19,074 bases of DNA from Actinomycetota bacterium (GCA_023380915.1 JAMCSM010000038.1:1-19074); one strand, 5' to 3'. Shown: positions 1 through 8,401, counted from the first letter of the stretch. The notes: generated by a model not told the origin, from the letters alone. Numbers and translations: made by a program.

Positions 1-1331
1 AGTATCCTCTCGATAAGATAACACAGATGGTCCAGGGCAATAGAAAAATAGGGCTGGGTTTGATGGGTTGGGCCGATATGCTGATTATTTTAGGTATACC
101 TTATGACAGCGAGCAGGCTCTTGAGCTTGCTAAAGAGGTAATGAGTTTTATACAGGATGAATCCAAGGAAGCATCAAGATTGCTGGCTCTTGAACGAGGA
201 AGTTTTCCTAATTTTAGGGGCAGTGTATATGATAGCCCCGATTGTTTTGAAATAAGAAATGCTACCACAACTACAATAGCACCTACCGGAACACTTAGTA
301 TTATTGCAAATTGCTCAAGCGGGATTGAACCAATTTTTGCAATCTCATTTATTAAGAATGTGATGGATGATGAAAAATTGGTTGAAGTAAATCCCTATTT
401 TGAAAAGGCAGCCTGGGATAATAACTTTTACAGTAAAGAATTGATGGAAGAAATTGCAACCAGGGGAAAACTTGAAAGTTTTGAAACAATTCCATCTCTT
501 TATAAGAGAATATTTATAACCGCACATGAAGTTACACCAATCTGGCATGTCAGGATGCAGGCTGCATTTCAGGAATATGTTGATAATGCTGTTTCAAAAA
601 CTGTCAATTTTCCAAATAATGCCACCGAAAAAGAAGTTGAGGATGTTTTTATGCTGGCATACAGGCTCGGCTGCAAGGGGATAACAATTTACAGGGATGG
701 CAGCAGGGAAAGCCAGGTTTTACAGGTTGAGAATAAAAAAGAACCCGCAGTATCATCTGAAGGAAAAAACAGAGAAAGTGCTGGAATTCAGGATAAAGCT
801 GAATTTAAATCCAGTGAAACGGAAAGTATGGAGGAGGTTAAACTCCTTGAGGGAGCAATACCCAAAATAAAACCCAGGCCAAGACCTGATGTTACAAAAG
901 GCATGACTAAAAAATATAATATTGGAGGATGCGGAAAGCTTTATGTCACAGTAAATTCGGATAATTTTGATATTTGTGAAGTATTTACAAATACTGGAGA
1001 AGAAGGCTGCGCCGCACTTTCGGAAGCAGTAAGCCGTCTTATCAGCATTACCATAAGGTCCGGAATTGATATAGATTCAATATTAAAACAGGTTGAAGGC
1101 ATAAGATGCATAACCTGTATCGCTGATAATTCAACCCATGTACTATCATGTCCTGACGCCATAGGAAAAGCAATAGAGTTTTATGTAAGGGGATCAAATA
1201 AATTTGATTTAAATGTTGCTGGCGGTCCTAAATCAATTATGATATGTCCCGAAGAAGGATGTGGAGGAATAATGCAACCTGAAGGTGGATGTTATGTTTG
1301 CAGGAATTGCGGTTATTCGAAATGTTCATAA
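1..1331 (+). CDS. nrdJ: Adenosylcobalamin-dependent (class II) ribonucleotide reductase, C-terminal part
   Basis: The gene is open at the left window edge; codons run in frame from base 3, so the N-terminal half and true start are missing. The family reduces ribonucleotides to deoxyribonucleotides using a cobalamin-generated radical and does not need oxygen. Counting from the ATG at 27, the visible part has the class II core signatures NRKIGLGLMGWAD (about 5-17), TTTTIAPTGTLSIIA (about 79-93) and GCKGITIYRDGSR (about 217-229). A polar linker of about 60 residues follows, then a TSCPD domain (about 297-385, IGGCGKLYVTV) and a Cys-rich zinc-ribbon tail with C407, C412, C422, C425, C428 and C433. 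The tail matches the redox-active C-terminus of long NrdJ enzymes. The radical-bearing Cys lies outside the window. The gene ends 12 bases from the convergent macro-domain gene. An NrdR site would be expected upstream, out of view. Confidence 0.95.
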   Translation, partial: YPLDKITQMVQGNRKIGLGLMGWADMLIILGIPYDSEQALELAKEVMSFIQDESKEASRLLALERGSFPNFRGSVYDSPDCFEIRNATTTTIAPTGTLSIIANCSSGIEPIFAISFIKNVMDDEKLVEVNPYFEKAAWDNNFYSKELMEEIATRGKLESFETIPSLYKRIFITAHEVTPIWHVRMQAAFQEYVDNAVSKTVNFPNNATEKEVEDVFMLAYRLGCKGITIYRDGSRESQVLQVENKKEPAVSSEGKNRESAGIQDKAEFKSSETESMEEVKLLEGAIPKIKPRPRPDVTKGMTKKYNIGGCGKLYVTVNSDNFDICEVFTNTGEEGCAALSEAVSRLISITIRSGIDIDSILKQVEGIRCITCIADNSTHVLSCPDAIGKAIEFYVRGSNKFDLNVAGGPKSIMICPEEGCGGIMQPEGGCYVCRNCGYSKCS

Positions 1332-1343
1332 AATCTGCCCTGA

Positions 1344-1886
1344 TTATTTATCCAGAATTTCTTTAAGGGAATTCCAATAGGTATTAAAATCTTCCACACT
1401 ATGAAGAACCATTCTTACTCTTTCAATCTCCTGATGTTCTTTCAGATAATTAATTATTGTAGTAAGAGCAATCAGTGAAGCTTCTTTTACAGGGTAGCGA
1501 TAAATTCCGGTGCTTATTGATGGAAAAGCTATGCTTTTTATTGCGTTCTGTAATGCAAGATCAAGAGTATTTCTATAGCATTTTGCAAGGTTCTCCTTAT
1601 CTGATGCAATACCGGTATAAATAGGCCCAACGGTATGAATTATATATTTTGCAGGTAAATTATAACCCCTGGTTATTTTCACTTCACCGGTCTCACAACC
1701 TCCAAGTGTTTTACATTCTTCCCAAAGTTCGGGACCGGCAACTTTGTGTATGATACCGCAAACTCCGCCTCCGGGTGAAAGCTGATCATTGGCTGAATTT
1801 ACAATTGCATATGTTACCTGTTTTGTTATATCGCCCTCAACAAGAATTAACCTTGATTTTCCAATTTTTCTTTCGACATAATTCAT
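1344..1886 (-). CDS. Macro-domain (ADP-ribose-binding/hydrolase) protein
   Basis: A 180-residue single-domain protein of the macro (Appr-1''-p processing, YmdB/MacroD-like) family. These cytosolic proteins bind ADP-ribose and many remove it from O-acetyl-ADP-ribose or from modified proteins. Visible motifs are VEGDIT (16-21), the nucleotide-binding VNSAN (29-33), the glycine loop SPGGGVCGIIH (37-47) and the phosphate loop FPSISTGIYRYP (121-132). The Asn and Gly-loop residues expected of an active MacroD-type enzyme are present. Cys43 stands where many family members have Asp or Ala. The ATG overlaps the TGA of the upstream cation ATPase as ATGA, so translation is probably coupled and both lie on one transcript. 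The exact substrate (acetyl-ADP-ribose, ADP-ribosylated protein or nucleic acid) cannot be told from sequence. Confidence 0.9.
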   Translation of the reverse strand: MNYVERKIGKSRLILVEGDITKQVTYAIVNSANDQLSPGGGVCGIIHKVAGPELWEECKTLGGCETGEVKITRGYNLPAKYIIHTVGPIYTGIASDKENLAKCYRNTLDLALQNAIKSIAFPSISTGIYRYPVKEASLIALTTIINYLKEHQEIERVRMVLHSVEDFNTYWNSLKEILDK

Positions 1887-4723
1887 TTTACAGTCCTTCT
1901 TTCAATATTATATTTTATTTCATTTATGACATTTATCAATATTACCGGAAATATGGAGCTTACGAGAATTATTGCCCAGTTGAATAGGCTCAGATTTACG
2001 GTATTAAATATTTTTTGCATGAATGGAGTATAAATAAGAGCTATTTGTAAAAGCACGGATCCTATTACTGATATGTTTAAAAATTTATTGTCAAAAATTC
2101 CCTTTCTAAAAATTCCTTTTTCTTCAAATCTGAAATTATATGAATGCAGAAGCTGGGAAAAAACAAGAGTAGTAAAAACACATGTGTGAAAAAGCTGGCT
2201 ATCATAGGCAAGATTCTGAGTTGCAAATAATTTCGGGGCTATAAAATACATAAAAAGCGACCCAAGAGTTAAAATTAAACCCTGCCAGGTTATGAGGCCA
2301 AGTCTATTTTTATTTAGTATTTGCTCCTTTCTTTTAGTAGCTTTTCTTTCCATAATATTTATTTCTGCCGGATTGACTCCAAGAGCCAGGGCCGGGAGCC
2401 CGTCGGTAATAAGGTTCATCCATAAAATTTGTACCGGAAGCAGCGGAATATAAATCAGGGAGGATTCAAGACCAAAGAACCTGAAAATAAAACTGCCAAA
2501 CACAATTGAAACAAACATTAAAAGCACTTCAGAGATGTTGCATGAAAGGAGGAACAAAATAAATTTTTTTAAATTATCATATATAACCCGTCCTTCTTTT
2601 ATGGCTTTAATAATTGTTGCAAAATTATCATCGGTGAGAATCATATCACTTGCTTCTTTGCTGACATCTGTTCCGGTTATTCCCATTGCCAGGCCGATAT
2701 CAGCTTTTTTTAAAGATGGGGCGTCATTTATGCCATCTCCTGTCATTGCAACAATATGGTCATTTTTCTTGAGTGCGTTTATTATGTCAACTTTGTGTTT
2801 TGGTGAAACTCTGGCAAAAACTTTGATTTTTTCAATCTGTTTTTGAAGTTCCTCTTCGGTTAAATTATTGAATTCTTCTTCATCGACTATTATATCGCCA
2901 GGACCAAGTATTCCGAGCTCTTCACCTATGGCTTTAGCTGTAAGCTTATGGTCCCCGGTTACCATTATAATATTAATATTTGCCCTTTTGCATTTTTCGA
3001 CTGCATCGTAAACTTCAGGTCTTGGAGGATCAATCATTCCAACCATTCCGCTGTAAATGAGGTTGTTTTCAAAATTTTCGATTTTTTCACCTGGTTTAAT
3101 TTCATTTAAATATTTAAAGCCGAAGCCAAGATTTCGCATTGCACTTTCTGCAAGGCCGGTATTTATTTGCATTATTTTTTCTTTATCTTCATTGCTTAAG
3201 TTTTCAATCCGGCCGTTTCTTATAAATTTTGTACATTTTCCGAGTATTATTTCAGGCGCACCCTTACTGAAAAGAATGTAATTTGGAATCATTGATTTCT
3301 CTTCACTTATCATTTTTTTATCTTTTGCAAAAAATAAATTCTTTACATTCTCAGAAAAAAAATAATCCTCGGAAATTCTGTGAACAGTAGTCATCATTTT
3401 TCTAATTGAATCGAAGGGTTCTTCAAATTCACGCGGGAGAAGGAACTCAAGGCTTTTTTTGTCCAGTGAATAAACGCTGCCTAATTCTATCAGGGCAGCT
3501 TCAGTAGGGTCGCCTGATATTTTACTGGTATTTTTATCCGCATAATAAGCATCATTGCAAAGTACGGCATTTTCAACCAGAAATTTTAAAGATTCATTTT
3601 CTTCAATTTTTATTGAATTTGTAACCTCTCCAAAACCTGTATAAATTTTTCTTACTGCCATTTTATTTTGAGTAAGAGTACCTGTTTTGTCAGTACAGAT
3701 TACCGAAACTCCACCCAGGGTTTCGACAGAACTGAGTTTTCTTACGATTGCATTGTTTTTAGCCATTCTCTGAACGCCCAGTGCAAGTGAAATTGTGACA
3801 ATTGCCGGAAGGCCTTCAGGTATTGCAGCCACTGCAAGGGCAACAGCTATTAAAAACATTTGTGCAGCCGGGTTTCCCCTCAATATTCCCGAAAGAAAAA
3901 CCGCCGCGCTCACTGCAATGCAAATAATTCCGATTTTTTTGCCAACCGTTTTTAATTCCCTTTGAAGTGGGGTTGGTTCTTCTTTTTCCTGAACAAGGCT
4001 TGCAATTTTGCCGATTTCAGTATTTTTGCCTGTGCTGATTACAATTGCGCTGCATCTGCCTTTAACAATTGTTGTGCTGCTGAAAAGTAAATTTATCATA
4101 TCTCCGAGAGGGATATTGATTTTATCTATTACATCTTTTGACTTATCTACAGGAAGGGATTCGCCGGTTATAATCGATTCATTTGACTGAAGATTTACCT
4201 CGTTGATAATCCTGCAATCTGCAGGCACAAGGTCTCCTATTGATAATTTTATTAAATCACCGGGTACAATCAATTTGGAATTAACCTGTCTTTCAGTTCC
4301 ATCCCGTACAACAAGTGCAGTGGGGGAAGCAAGCTCTTTTAAAGCTAGCAGGGCTTTTTCAGCTCTGTATTCCTGAATAAATCCCAGTACTGAATTTATA
4401 ATTAAAATTACAAGAATTACAAGAGCATCAGTTATTTCCCTTATTATTATTCCGGAAATCAATGCAGCTGCAATTAATATCCAGATCATAATATCATTGA
4501 ATTGAGAGATAAATATTTTAAAGGGGGAACGGCCTTTTTTTTCTTCAAGTTCATTGTAGCCTGATTCGAGAAGTCTTTTTTCAGCTTCTACTTCCGGAAG
4601 TCCTGTTTCCAGATTTGTCCGGAGCAATATTTTCGTATCCTCTAAATTTTTATTGTACCAAAAATTAGAATTAGCAGGATCAACCTGAAAATTTTTTGAA
4701 TTTTCATTTTTCTTTAAATCCAT
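1883..4723 (-). CDS. P2A-type cation (Ca2+-like) transporting P-type ATPase
   Basis: About 946 residues, normal for bacterial SERCA/PMCA-like pumps that expel Ca2+ (or Mn2+) across the membrane at the cost of ATP. Counted from the chosen ATG it has an N-terminal cation-ATPase domain, the actuator loop TGES (186-189), M4 AAIPEGLP, the phosphorylation motif DKTGTLT (D345), a KGAPE nucleotide site, a TGDGINDAPSLKKAD hinge, and C-terminal membrane segments. Ion-site residues are visible: Glu in PEGL (M4), Asn and Glu in CNISEV (M5), Asn, Thr and Asp in NLITDGLPA (M6). My hand alignment puts Gln in M8 (FSQLLHSYN) where SERCA has Glu. A TTG three codons upstream (4732) is also possible; neither start has a clear Shine-Dalgarno, and I chose ATG. 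It lies between the acyltransferase and the macro-domain gene, which overlaps its stop. Confidence 0.95.
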   Translation of the reverse strand: MDLKKNENSKNFQVDPANSNFWYNKNLEDTKILLRTNLETGLPEVEAEKRLLESGYNELEEKKGRSPFKIFISQFNDIMIWILIAAALISGIIIREITDALVILVILIINSVLGFIQEYRAEKALLALKELASPTALVVRDGTERQVNSKLIVPGDLIKLSIGDLVPADCRIINEVNLQSNESIITGESLPVDKSKDVIDKINIPLGDMINLLFSSTTIVKGRCSAIVISTGKNTEIGKIASLVQEKEEPTPLQRELKTVGKKIGIICIAVSAAVFLSGILRGNPAAQMFLIAVALAVAAIPEGLPAIVTISLALGVQRMAKNNAIVRKLSSVETLGGVSVICTDKTGTLTQNKMAVRKIYTGFGEVTNSIKIEENESLKFLVENAVLCNDAYYADKNTSKISGDPTEAALIELGSVYSLDKKSLEFLLPREFEEPFDSIRKMMTTVHRISEDYFFSENVKNLFFAKDKKMISEEKSMIPNYILFSKGAPEIILGKCTKFIRNGRIENLSNEDKEKIMQINTGLAESAMRNLGFGFKYLNEIKPGEKIENFENNLIYSGMVGMIDPPRPEVYDAVEKCKRANINIIMVTGDHKLTAKAIGEELGILGPGDIIVDEEEFNNLTEEELQKQIEKIKVFARVSPKHKVDIINALKKNDHIVAMTGDGINDAPSLKKADIGLAMGITGTDVSKEASDMILTDDNFATIIKAIKEGRVIYDNLKKFILFLLSCNISEVLLMFVSIVFGSFIFRFFGLESSLIYIPLLPVQILWMNLITDGLPALALGVNPAEINIMERKATKRKEQILNKNRLGLITWQGLILTLGSLFMYFIAPKLFATQNLAYDSQLFHTCVFTTLVFSQLLHSYNFRFEEKGIFRKGIFDNKFLNISVIGSVLLQIALIYTPFMQKIFNTVNLSLFNWAIILVSSIFPVILINVINEIKYNIERRTVK

Positions 4724-4823
4724 AAAAATCAAGAAGTTGAGTAATATTAAGTAATATTATTAATAATGATAAGATTTATAAAATATTCAGGTTCTTATTT
4801 TATATTTATTCCCGACTTATTGT

Positions 4824-5681
4824 TTATGCCCAGATATTATGAAACATTTCCCACTGGTCTAAATGTTCTTTTATATATTTTTCCAGAACAACAGTCATTT
4901 TTCGAGTATTTATCGCAATTAATTCCTTTTTATCATACGAACTATCAAAATCCAGCTCCAGTTGTTTTTCTATGATTTGAAAATGTGTATATTTGTCTTT
5001 TCTATAAATAAAGCTTGGTAGTAGAGGTGCGCCAGATTTCATGGCTATTTCAATAGGACCTGAAGGAATATATGCTTTTTTACCAAAAAAGTCATATAAT
5101 TTTGCGGTACCCTGAGAATCCCAATCTGTTGGAATTGCAATCACTTCATTATTTTTTAAAAGTTTGAAAATATGCAAGAGGTTATTTACATAAAGGGTCT
5201 TAAGTCCTTTTGACAAGCGTCTTGATTCAAAAAAATTATTTGTATGTTTATTAAGTCTTGACAATCCGGTGCCGCATATATTGAATCCCTCGACAGCAAT
5301 TCTGCATGCGCCCCATTCAAAATTTCCTATATGTGCTGTGAAAAGAACCGCACCCTTACCTTTTTTCAGGGCATTTTCTAAATTTTCAGTACCTACAAGT
5401 TCAACCCTTCTTTTTAATTTTTCTTTTGAAATTAAAGGATGTTTCAAAAAATCTACTACGTTATAAAACCAGTTTATATATATTTTAGTGACAATCTTTT
5501 TGACTTCTTTGTCATTTTTATCCATATCCAGTACTTTTGAAACATTTGTTTTAAGAACGTCAACATTAATATTGCCCACAACTACTACTTTTGCTACGAT
5601 TAAAGCAATTAAATAACATACAGGATAAGGAATAATAAAAACCAGTAATTCTAAAAATTTATAACCCAAATAAATATGCAT
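4824..5681 (-). CDS. LpxL/HtrB/PatA-type lysophospholipid acyltransferase family protein
   Basis: A 285-residue member of the LABLAT acyltransferase family (lipid A late acyltransferases and mycobacterial PIM acyltransferase PatA), which transfer an acyl chain to a glycolipid at the inner membrane face. The catalytic H-x4-E motif is AHIGNFEWG, with H117 and E122. Further family features are the DWDSQGTAKLYDFFGKKA block (about 186-203), IPSGPIEIA (205-213) and the terminal EKYIKEHLDQWEMFHNIW. A hydrophobic stretch at about 10-35 probably anchors it. Length is slightly short but complete. No clear ribosome-binding site precedes the ATG, so a short-leader or leaderless transcript is possible. 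It reads in the same direction as the ATPase 100 bases downstream. Whether the acceptor is lipid A or another glycolipid depends on the envelope type, which this window does not settle. Confidence 0.88.
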   Translation of the reverse strand: MHIYLGYKFLELLVFIIPYPVCYLIALIVAKVVVVGNINVDVLKTNVSKVLDMDKNDKEVKKIVTKIYINWFYNVVDFLKHPLISKEKLKRRVELVGTENLENALKKGKGAVLFTAHIGNFEWGACRIAVEGFNICGTGLSRLNKHTNNFFESRRLSKGLKTLYVNNLLHIFKLLKNNEVIAIPTDWDSQGTAKLYDFFGKKAYIPSGPIEIAMKSGAPLLPSFIYRKDKYTHFQIIEKQLELDFDSSYDKKELIAINTRKMTVVLEKYIKEHLDQWEMFHNIWA

Positions 5682-5702
5682 ATTTTAAAACAGTATAAAA
5701 AT

Positions 5703-5731
5703 ATTATAAAATTAATAATTAATAGTACAAA
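5703..5731 (-). promoter_or_regulatory. Candidate promoter of the acyltransferase-ATPase-macro operon
   Basis: On the minus strand a perfect TATAAT lies at 5708-5703, about 22 bases before the acyltransferase ATG, with a weak TTGTAC 16 bases upstream (5730-5725). Transcription from here would leave a leader of only about 15 bases, which fits the lack of a ribosome-binding site. The region is so AT-rich that a chance match is quite possible. Confidence 0.3.
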
Positions 5732-5765
5732 AAAATAAAGATATATTCTTACCAATAATATAAAA

Positions 5766-5785
5766 TAACATAAAGGGTTATGTTA
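5766..5785. repeat. Perfect 8-bp inverted repeat with 4-base centre (operator or hairpin candidate)
   Basis: TAACATAA and TTATGTTA flank AGGG, giving a 20-base hyphenated palindrome in the 166-base gap between the divergent acyltransferase and baeRF-like genes. It starts 62 bases before the start codon at 5848. It could be a binding site for a dimeric regulator of either or both directions, or a hairpin in the 5' leader of the baeRF-like gene. Confidence 0.4.
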
Positions 5786-5847
5786 ATAATATTAAATTTT
5801 GAATTTAATTAAAAGTTTTTTAATAACGATGTGAGGAGATTCATATA

Positions 5848-7005
5848 ATGTTTGATTTAGTGAATGATTCGAATGATCTGAAAGAAATCTTAAATTATGG
5901 TCAAAATGGAGACATGGTCATCAGTATTTATCTGCCTGTGGATAATGTCAAATTATCAAAACAGGATTATATTACACAATTGAATTCTCTTATTGTTCAA
6001 TCAAGAGAAAACATTGATAAGAATGAAAATCTGGATAAGAATCAGAAAAAGAGTTTGGTTGAGTTATTTGAAAAAATAAAAAAATATGTAGCTGAAGATT
6101 TCAGGGCAGGATCGGCAAAAACACTTTTACTTTTTGCAGGGGAAAAGGGATTCTGGAAAGAGATTGAGCTGCCGGTAAGCTTAAAACCAAGGCTTATCAT
6201 TGATCCGAAGCCTCATTCGCAGGTATTAAGGACATTGTTAAAAAATTATAAACGTTATGGAATATTGCTTATTGACAGGGAAAAAGCACAAATTTATTTA
6301 ATGTATCTTGGGGAAATTAAGGAATACCTTGCTGCATTTATAAGTGATGTTCCTGCCAGGGTTAATTACAGGAGTCAGCTTGCATTCAAGGAAAAAAATA
6401 TTTTAAGCAGGATCGAAGAGAAGCTTCATCACTTTTTTAAACTGGCAAATGATAAAACCTTCGAGCTTTTCAGGGAGGGTAAGTTTGATAATCTGATTAT
6501 TGCCGGAAGAAAAGAGATTCTTCCGCAGTTTTCAAATTATCTCCACAGCTATCTGCAAAATAAACTAATCGGAGAAATTCAGGCAGAGCCTGATTCTCCA
6601 ATAACTGCTATAAGGGAAAAAGCCCAGAAAATAATTTCTGAATTTGAAAACAAAAGTAAGAATGAAATTGCAGACAAACTGATAGACGAATACAGCCATA
6701 ATGGCCTAGGTGTCCTTGGAATCGAACCAACTATTAAGGTCCTGCTTCTGGAACAGATAAAAACTTTAGTTTATGATATAGATTATATTACAGAAGGCTA
6801 TGTTTGCGACTGTTGCAGATATATTACTTTGAATCCTGAAGAAGGCTGTCCGTATTGCAGTAGTAAGTTAACCTATTACAATGATATTACAGATGTCATA
6901 ATTGAAGATGCATTAAACCAGGATTGTGAAGTTATAGATCTTGTAGGAAATGAAAAATTGTTAAAAGCCGGAAGCATTGGCGCAGTGTTAAGATATAAGT
7001 TATAG
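5848..7005 (+). CDS. baeRF/Vms1-like (bacterial eRF1-domain) protein with C-terminal zinc ribbon
   Basis: A 385-residue protein whose pattern fits the bacterial archaeo-eukaryotic release-factor (baeRF) superfamily, related to eRF1 and Vms1/ANKZF1, proteins linked to peptidyl-tRNA cleavage on stalled ribosomes. Supporting segments are MVISIYLPVD (23-32), the RNase H-fold strand GILLIDREKAQIYLMYLGEI (138-157), LIIAGRKEILPQF (216-228) and the eL30-like closing strand SIGAVLRYKL (376-385). A zinc ribbon (C320, C322/C323, C334, C337) lies before the last domain. At the loop where eRF1 has GGQ, I see NYRSQ (173-177): the glycines are absent and a Gln may be kept. A strong GAGGAG (5833-5838) precedes the ATG by 9 bases. 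It is a single gene, divergent from the acyltransferase and convergent with nrdR. The family call rests on pattern memory; the function in this organism is inferred. Confidence 0.7.
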   Translation: MFDLVNDSNDLKEILNYGQNGDMVISIYLPVDNVKLSKQDYITQLNSLIVQSRENIDKNENLDKNQKKSLVELFEKIKKYVAEDFRAGSAKTLLLFAGEKGFWKEIELPVSLKPRLIIDPKPHSQVLRTLLKNYKRYGILLIDREKAQIYLMYLGEIKEYLAAFISDVPARVNYRSQLAFKEKNILSRIEEKLHHFFKLANDKTFELFREGKFDNLIIAGRKEILPQFSNYLHSYLQNKLIGEIQAEPDSPITAIREKAQKIISEFENKSKNEIADKLIDEYSHNGLGVLGIEPTIKVLLLEQIKTLVYDIDYITEGYVCDCCRYITLNPEEGCPYCSSKLTYYNDITDVIIEDALNQDCEVIDLVGNEKLLKAGSIGAVLRYKL

Positions 7006-7029
7006 AATTAATTATAAAACATAAGGATA

Positions 7030-7054
7030 GATTATTTCAGGTTAATTAATAATC
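7030..7054. terminator. Weak AT-rich hairpin between convergent genes
   Basis: GATTATT (7030-7036) and AATAATC (7048-7054) can pair around an 11-base loop, 25 bases after the baeRF-like stop and before the convergent nrdR end. It has few G-C pairs and no clean T run follows, so it is only a possible terminator. Confidence 0.2.
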
Positions 7055-7125
7055 TTGATTTAAAATTAAAAAGTCAGGTATTATTTAAGACCAATAATTT
7101 TCACAATAACAATCCTGGTTAATAT

Positions 7126-7584
7126 TTACTTGTTTTTATTTTTTAATTTGGTCAATTCTTTTGTGAACTCTTCAATATTATCAAAATGCTTATATACTGA
7201 AGCAAACCTTATATATGCAACTTTATCAAGGTCTTTAAGCCTTTCAAGAGCCAGATTCCCGATTTCTTTTGAGCTTATTTCATTTGAAGGATAATTTCTT
7301 ATTTCAGATTCGATATCTTCCACTATTTTCTCAAGGGTCTTTGCTTCGATGTTTCTTTTTACGCATGCTCTAATTAACCCGCTCATTATTTTATTTCTGT
7401 CAAAAGGCTCCCTCGTATTATCCTTTTTAATTACTGCTATGGGCTGTTCATCAATTCTTTCAAAAGTTGTAAATCTTTTTCCGCATTTTTCGCACATTCT
7501 TCTTCTCCTGATGCTCCCGTTTGCATCAGTTATCCGGGTCTCTATGACCTTTGTGTCAAGATTCAGGCAATAAGGGCATTTCAC
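7126..7584 (-). CDS. nrdR: Transcriptional repressor NrdR
   Basis: A 152-residue protein of the standard NrdR length. The N-terminal zinc ribbon is C3-P-Y-C6 with C31-x2-C34, followed by the DNA-contacting basic run RRRRMCEKCGKRF. An ATP-cone domain follows from about residue 49 (IAVIKKDNTREPFDRNKI), ending in RLKDLDKVAYIRFASVYKHF. NrdR senses ATP/dATP through the cone and represses ribonucleotide reductase genes at paired NrdR boxes. The start is GTG, supported by AGGGTGG (7598-7592) 7 bases upstream; no ATG fits. It is transcribed alone, convergent with the baeRF-like gene, and lies about 5.8 kb from nrdJ instead of beside it. I found no NrdR box in its own upstream region by eye. Confidence 0.96.
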   Translation of the reverse strand: MKCPYCLNLDTKVIETRITDANGSIRRRRMCEKCGKRFTTFERIDEQPIAVIKKDNTREPFDRNKIMSGLIRACVKRNIEAKTLEKIVEDIESEIRNYPSNEISSKEIGNLALERLKDLDKVAYIRFASVYKHFDNIEEFTKELTKLKNKNK

Positions 7585-7888
7585 TTTTTGACCACCCTAT
7601 TATAAACTAAATTTTTTTAAAAAATGGTTTAAATTTTTTGTAAAATAGGATTCATATTGAAATTATAACATAAATATAACCATAAAAATTTCATAAGTTT
7701 TCGAAATATTATCACTGTTGAATTTGATTGGTATCCATGAAGAAAATTATTTAAAAAAATTAGTTAAATTTAAAATTCATAATTTGTATAATTAGCTACA
7801 CTTGAAAATATTTTAAAAAATTAAATAATTAAGAAAAGAGTTAGAATTAATTAAATTTAATAAATTTTACGAAGGCGGGTGTAAGACG
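7585..7888. other. Divergent nrdR-rpiB intergenic region
   Basis: About 300 very AT-rich bases between divergent genes. It must hold promoters for both sides. I find no open reading frame of note, no strong inverted repeat and no recognisable riboswitch. The nrdR ribosome-binding site is at its left end and the rpiB site (GGCGGGTG) at its right end. Confidence 0.6.
7764..7792 (+). promoter_or_regulatory. Candidate sigma-70 promoter for rpiB-ribokinase
   Basis: A perfect TATAAT lies at 7787-7792, with TTAAAT (7764-7769, weak match to TTGACA) 17 bases upstream. Predicted transcription would start near 7800 and leave a leader of about 90 bases. The AT-rich context makes chance matches common. 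Confidence 0.35.
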
Positions 7889-8347
7889 TTGTTCAGAAAA
7901 ATATCTATAGGAAGCGATCATGCAGGATTTAAATACAAAGAAGAAATAAAAAAAATGCTCGAAGAAAAATATGAAGTATTGGATTATGGAATATTTGATG
8001 AAAAACCCATAACAGATTATGGGGTTGCAGAAAGAGTCGGTATTAGTGTCAGCACCAATGAAACTGATGCTGGAATTCTGATTTGCGGGACAGGATTGGG
8101 AATGAGCATAAGTGCAAATAAAATACCAGGTATAAGGGCGGCTTTATGCAATGACTTATTTACTGCAAAAAAATCAAGGGAGCATAATGATGCCAATCTG
8201 CTGGTATTAGGGTCCAGGGTTGTGGGGATTGAACTGGCAAAGGAAATCGTAAAAATATGGCTGGAAACTGAATATGAGGGAGGAAGGCATATATCCAGAA
8301 ATAAAAGTATAATGGATCTCGACAGAAAGTATAGAAAGCAAAAATAA
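7889..8347 (+). CDS. rpiB: Ribose-5-phosphate isomerase B (RpiB/LacAB family)
   Basis: A 152-residue cytosolic sugar-phosphate isomerase that interconverts ribose 5-phosphate and ribulose 5-phosphate in the non-oxidative pentose phosphate pathway. The family fingerprint is complete: IGSDHAGF (H11), DYG (43-45), ILICGTGLGMSISANK with the catalytic base C66, and SREHNDANLLVLGSRVVG with H99. The Cys-containing loop places it with the Cys-type RpiB enzymes and not the mycobacterial Glu type. The start is TTG, chosen because GGCGGGTG (7874-7881) sits 7 bases before it and because the conserved strand begins at residue 4. The ribokinase-family gene follows after about 50 bases on the same strand, so the two are probably cotranscribed and handle ribose and ribose 5-phosphate together. 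A galactose-6-phosphate isomerase role is less likely without tagatose genes. Confidence 0.95.
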   Translation: MFRKISIGSDHAGFKYKEEIKKMLEEKYEVLDYGIFDEKPITDYGVAERVGISVSTNETDAGILICGTGLGMSISANKIPGIRAALCNDLFTAKKSREHNDANLLVLGSRVVGIELAKEIVKIWLETEYEGGRHISRNKSIMDLDRKYRKQK

Positions 8348-8401
8348 TCATGCATAGTTTTAATTATTTTAAAAACTTTAATAAAGCGGGGAGTTTTGTC
8401 A

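Noticed and set aside
4741..4759. Direct repeat GTAATATTA twice upstream of the cation ATPase
   Set aside because: A short, pure A/T-dominated repeat in an AT-rich gap; chance is the simplest explanation.
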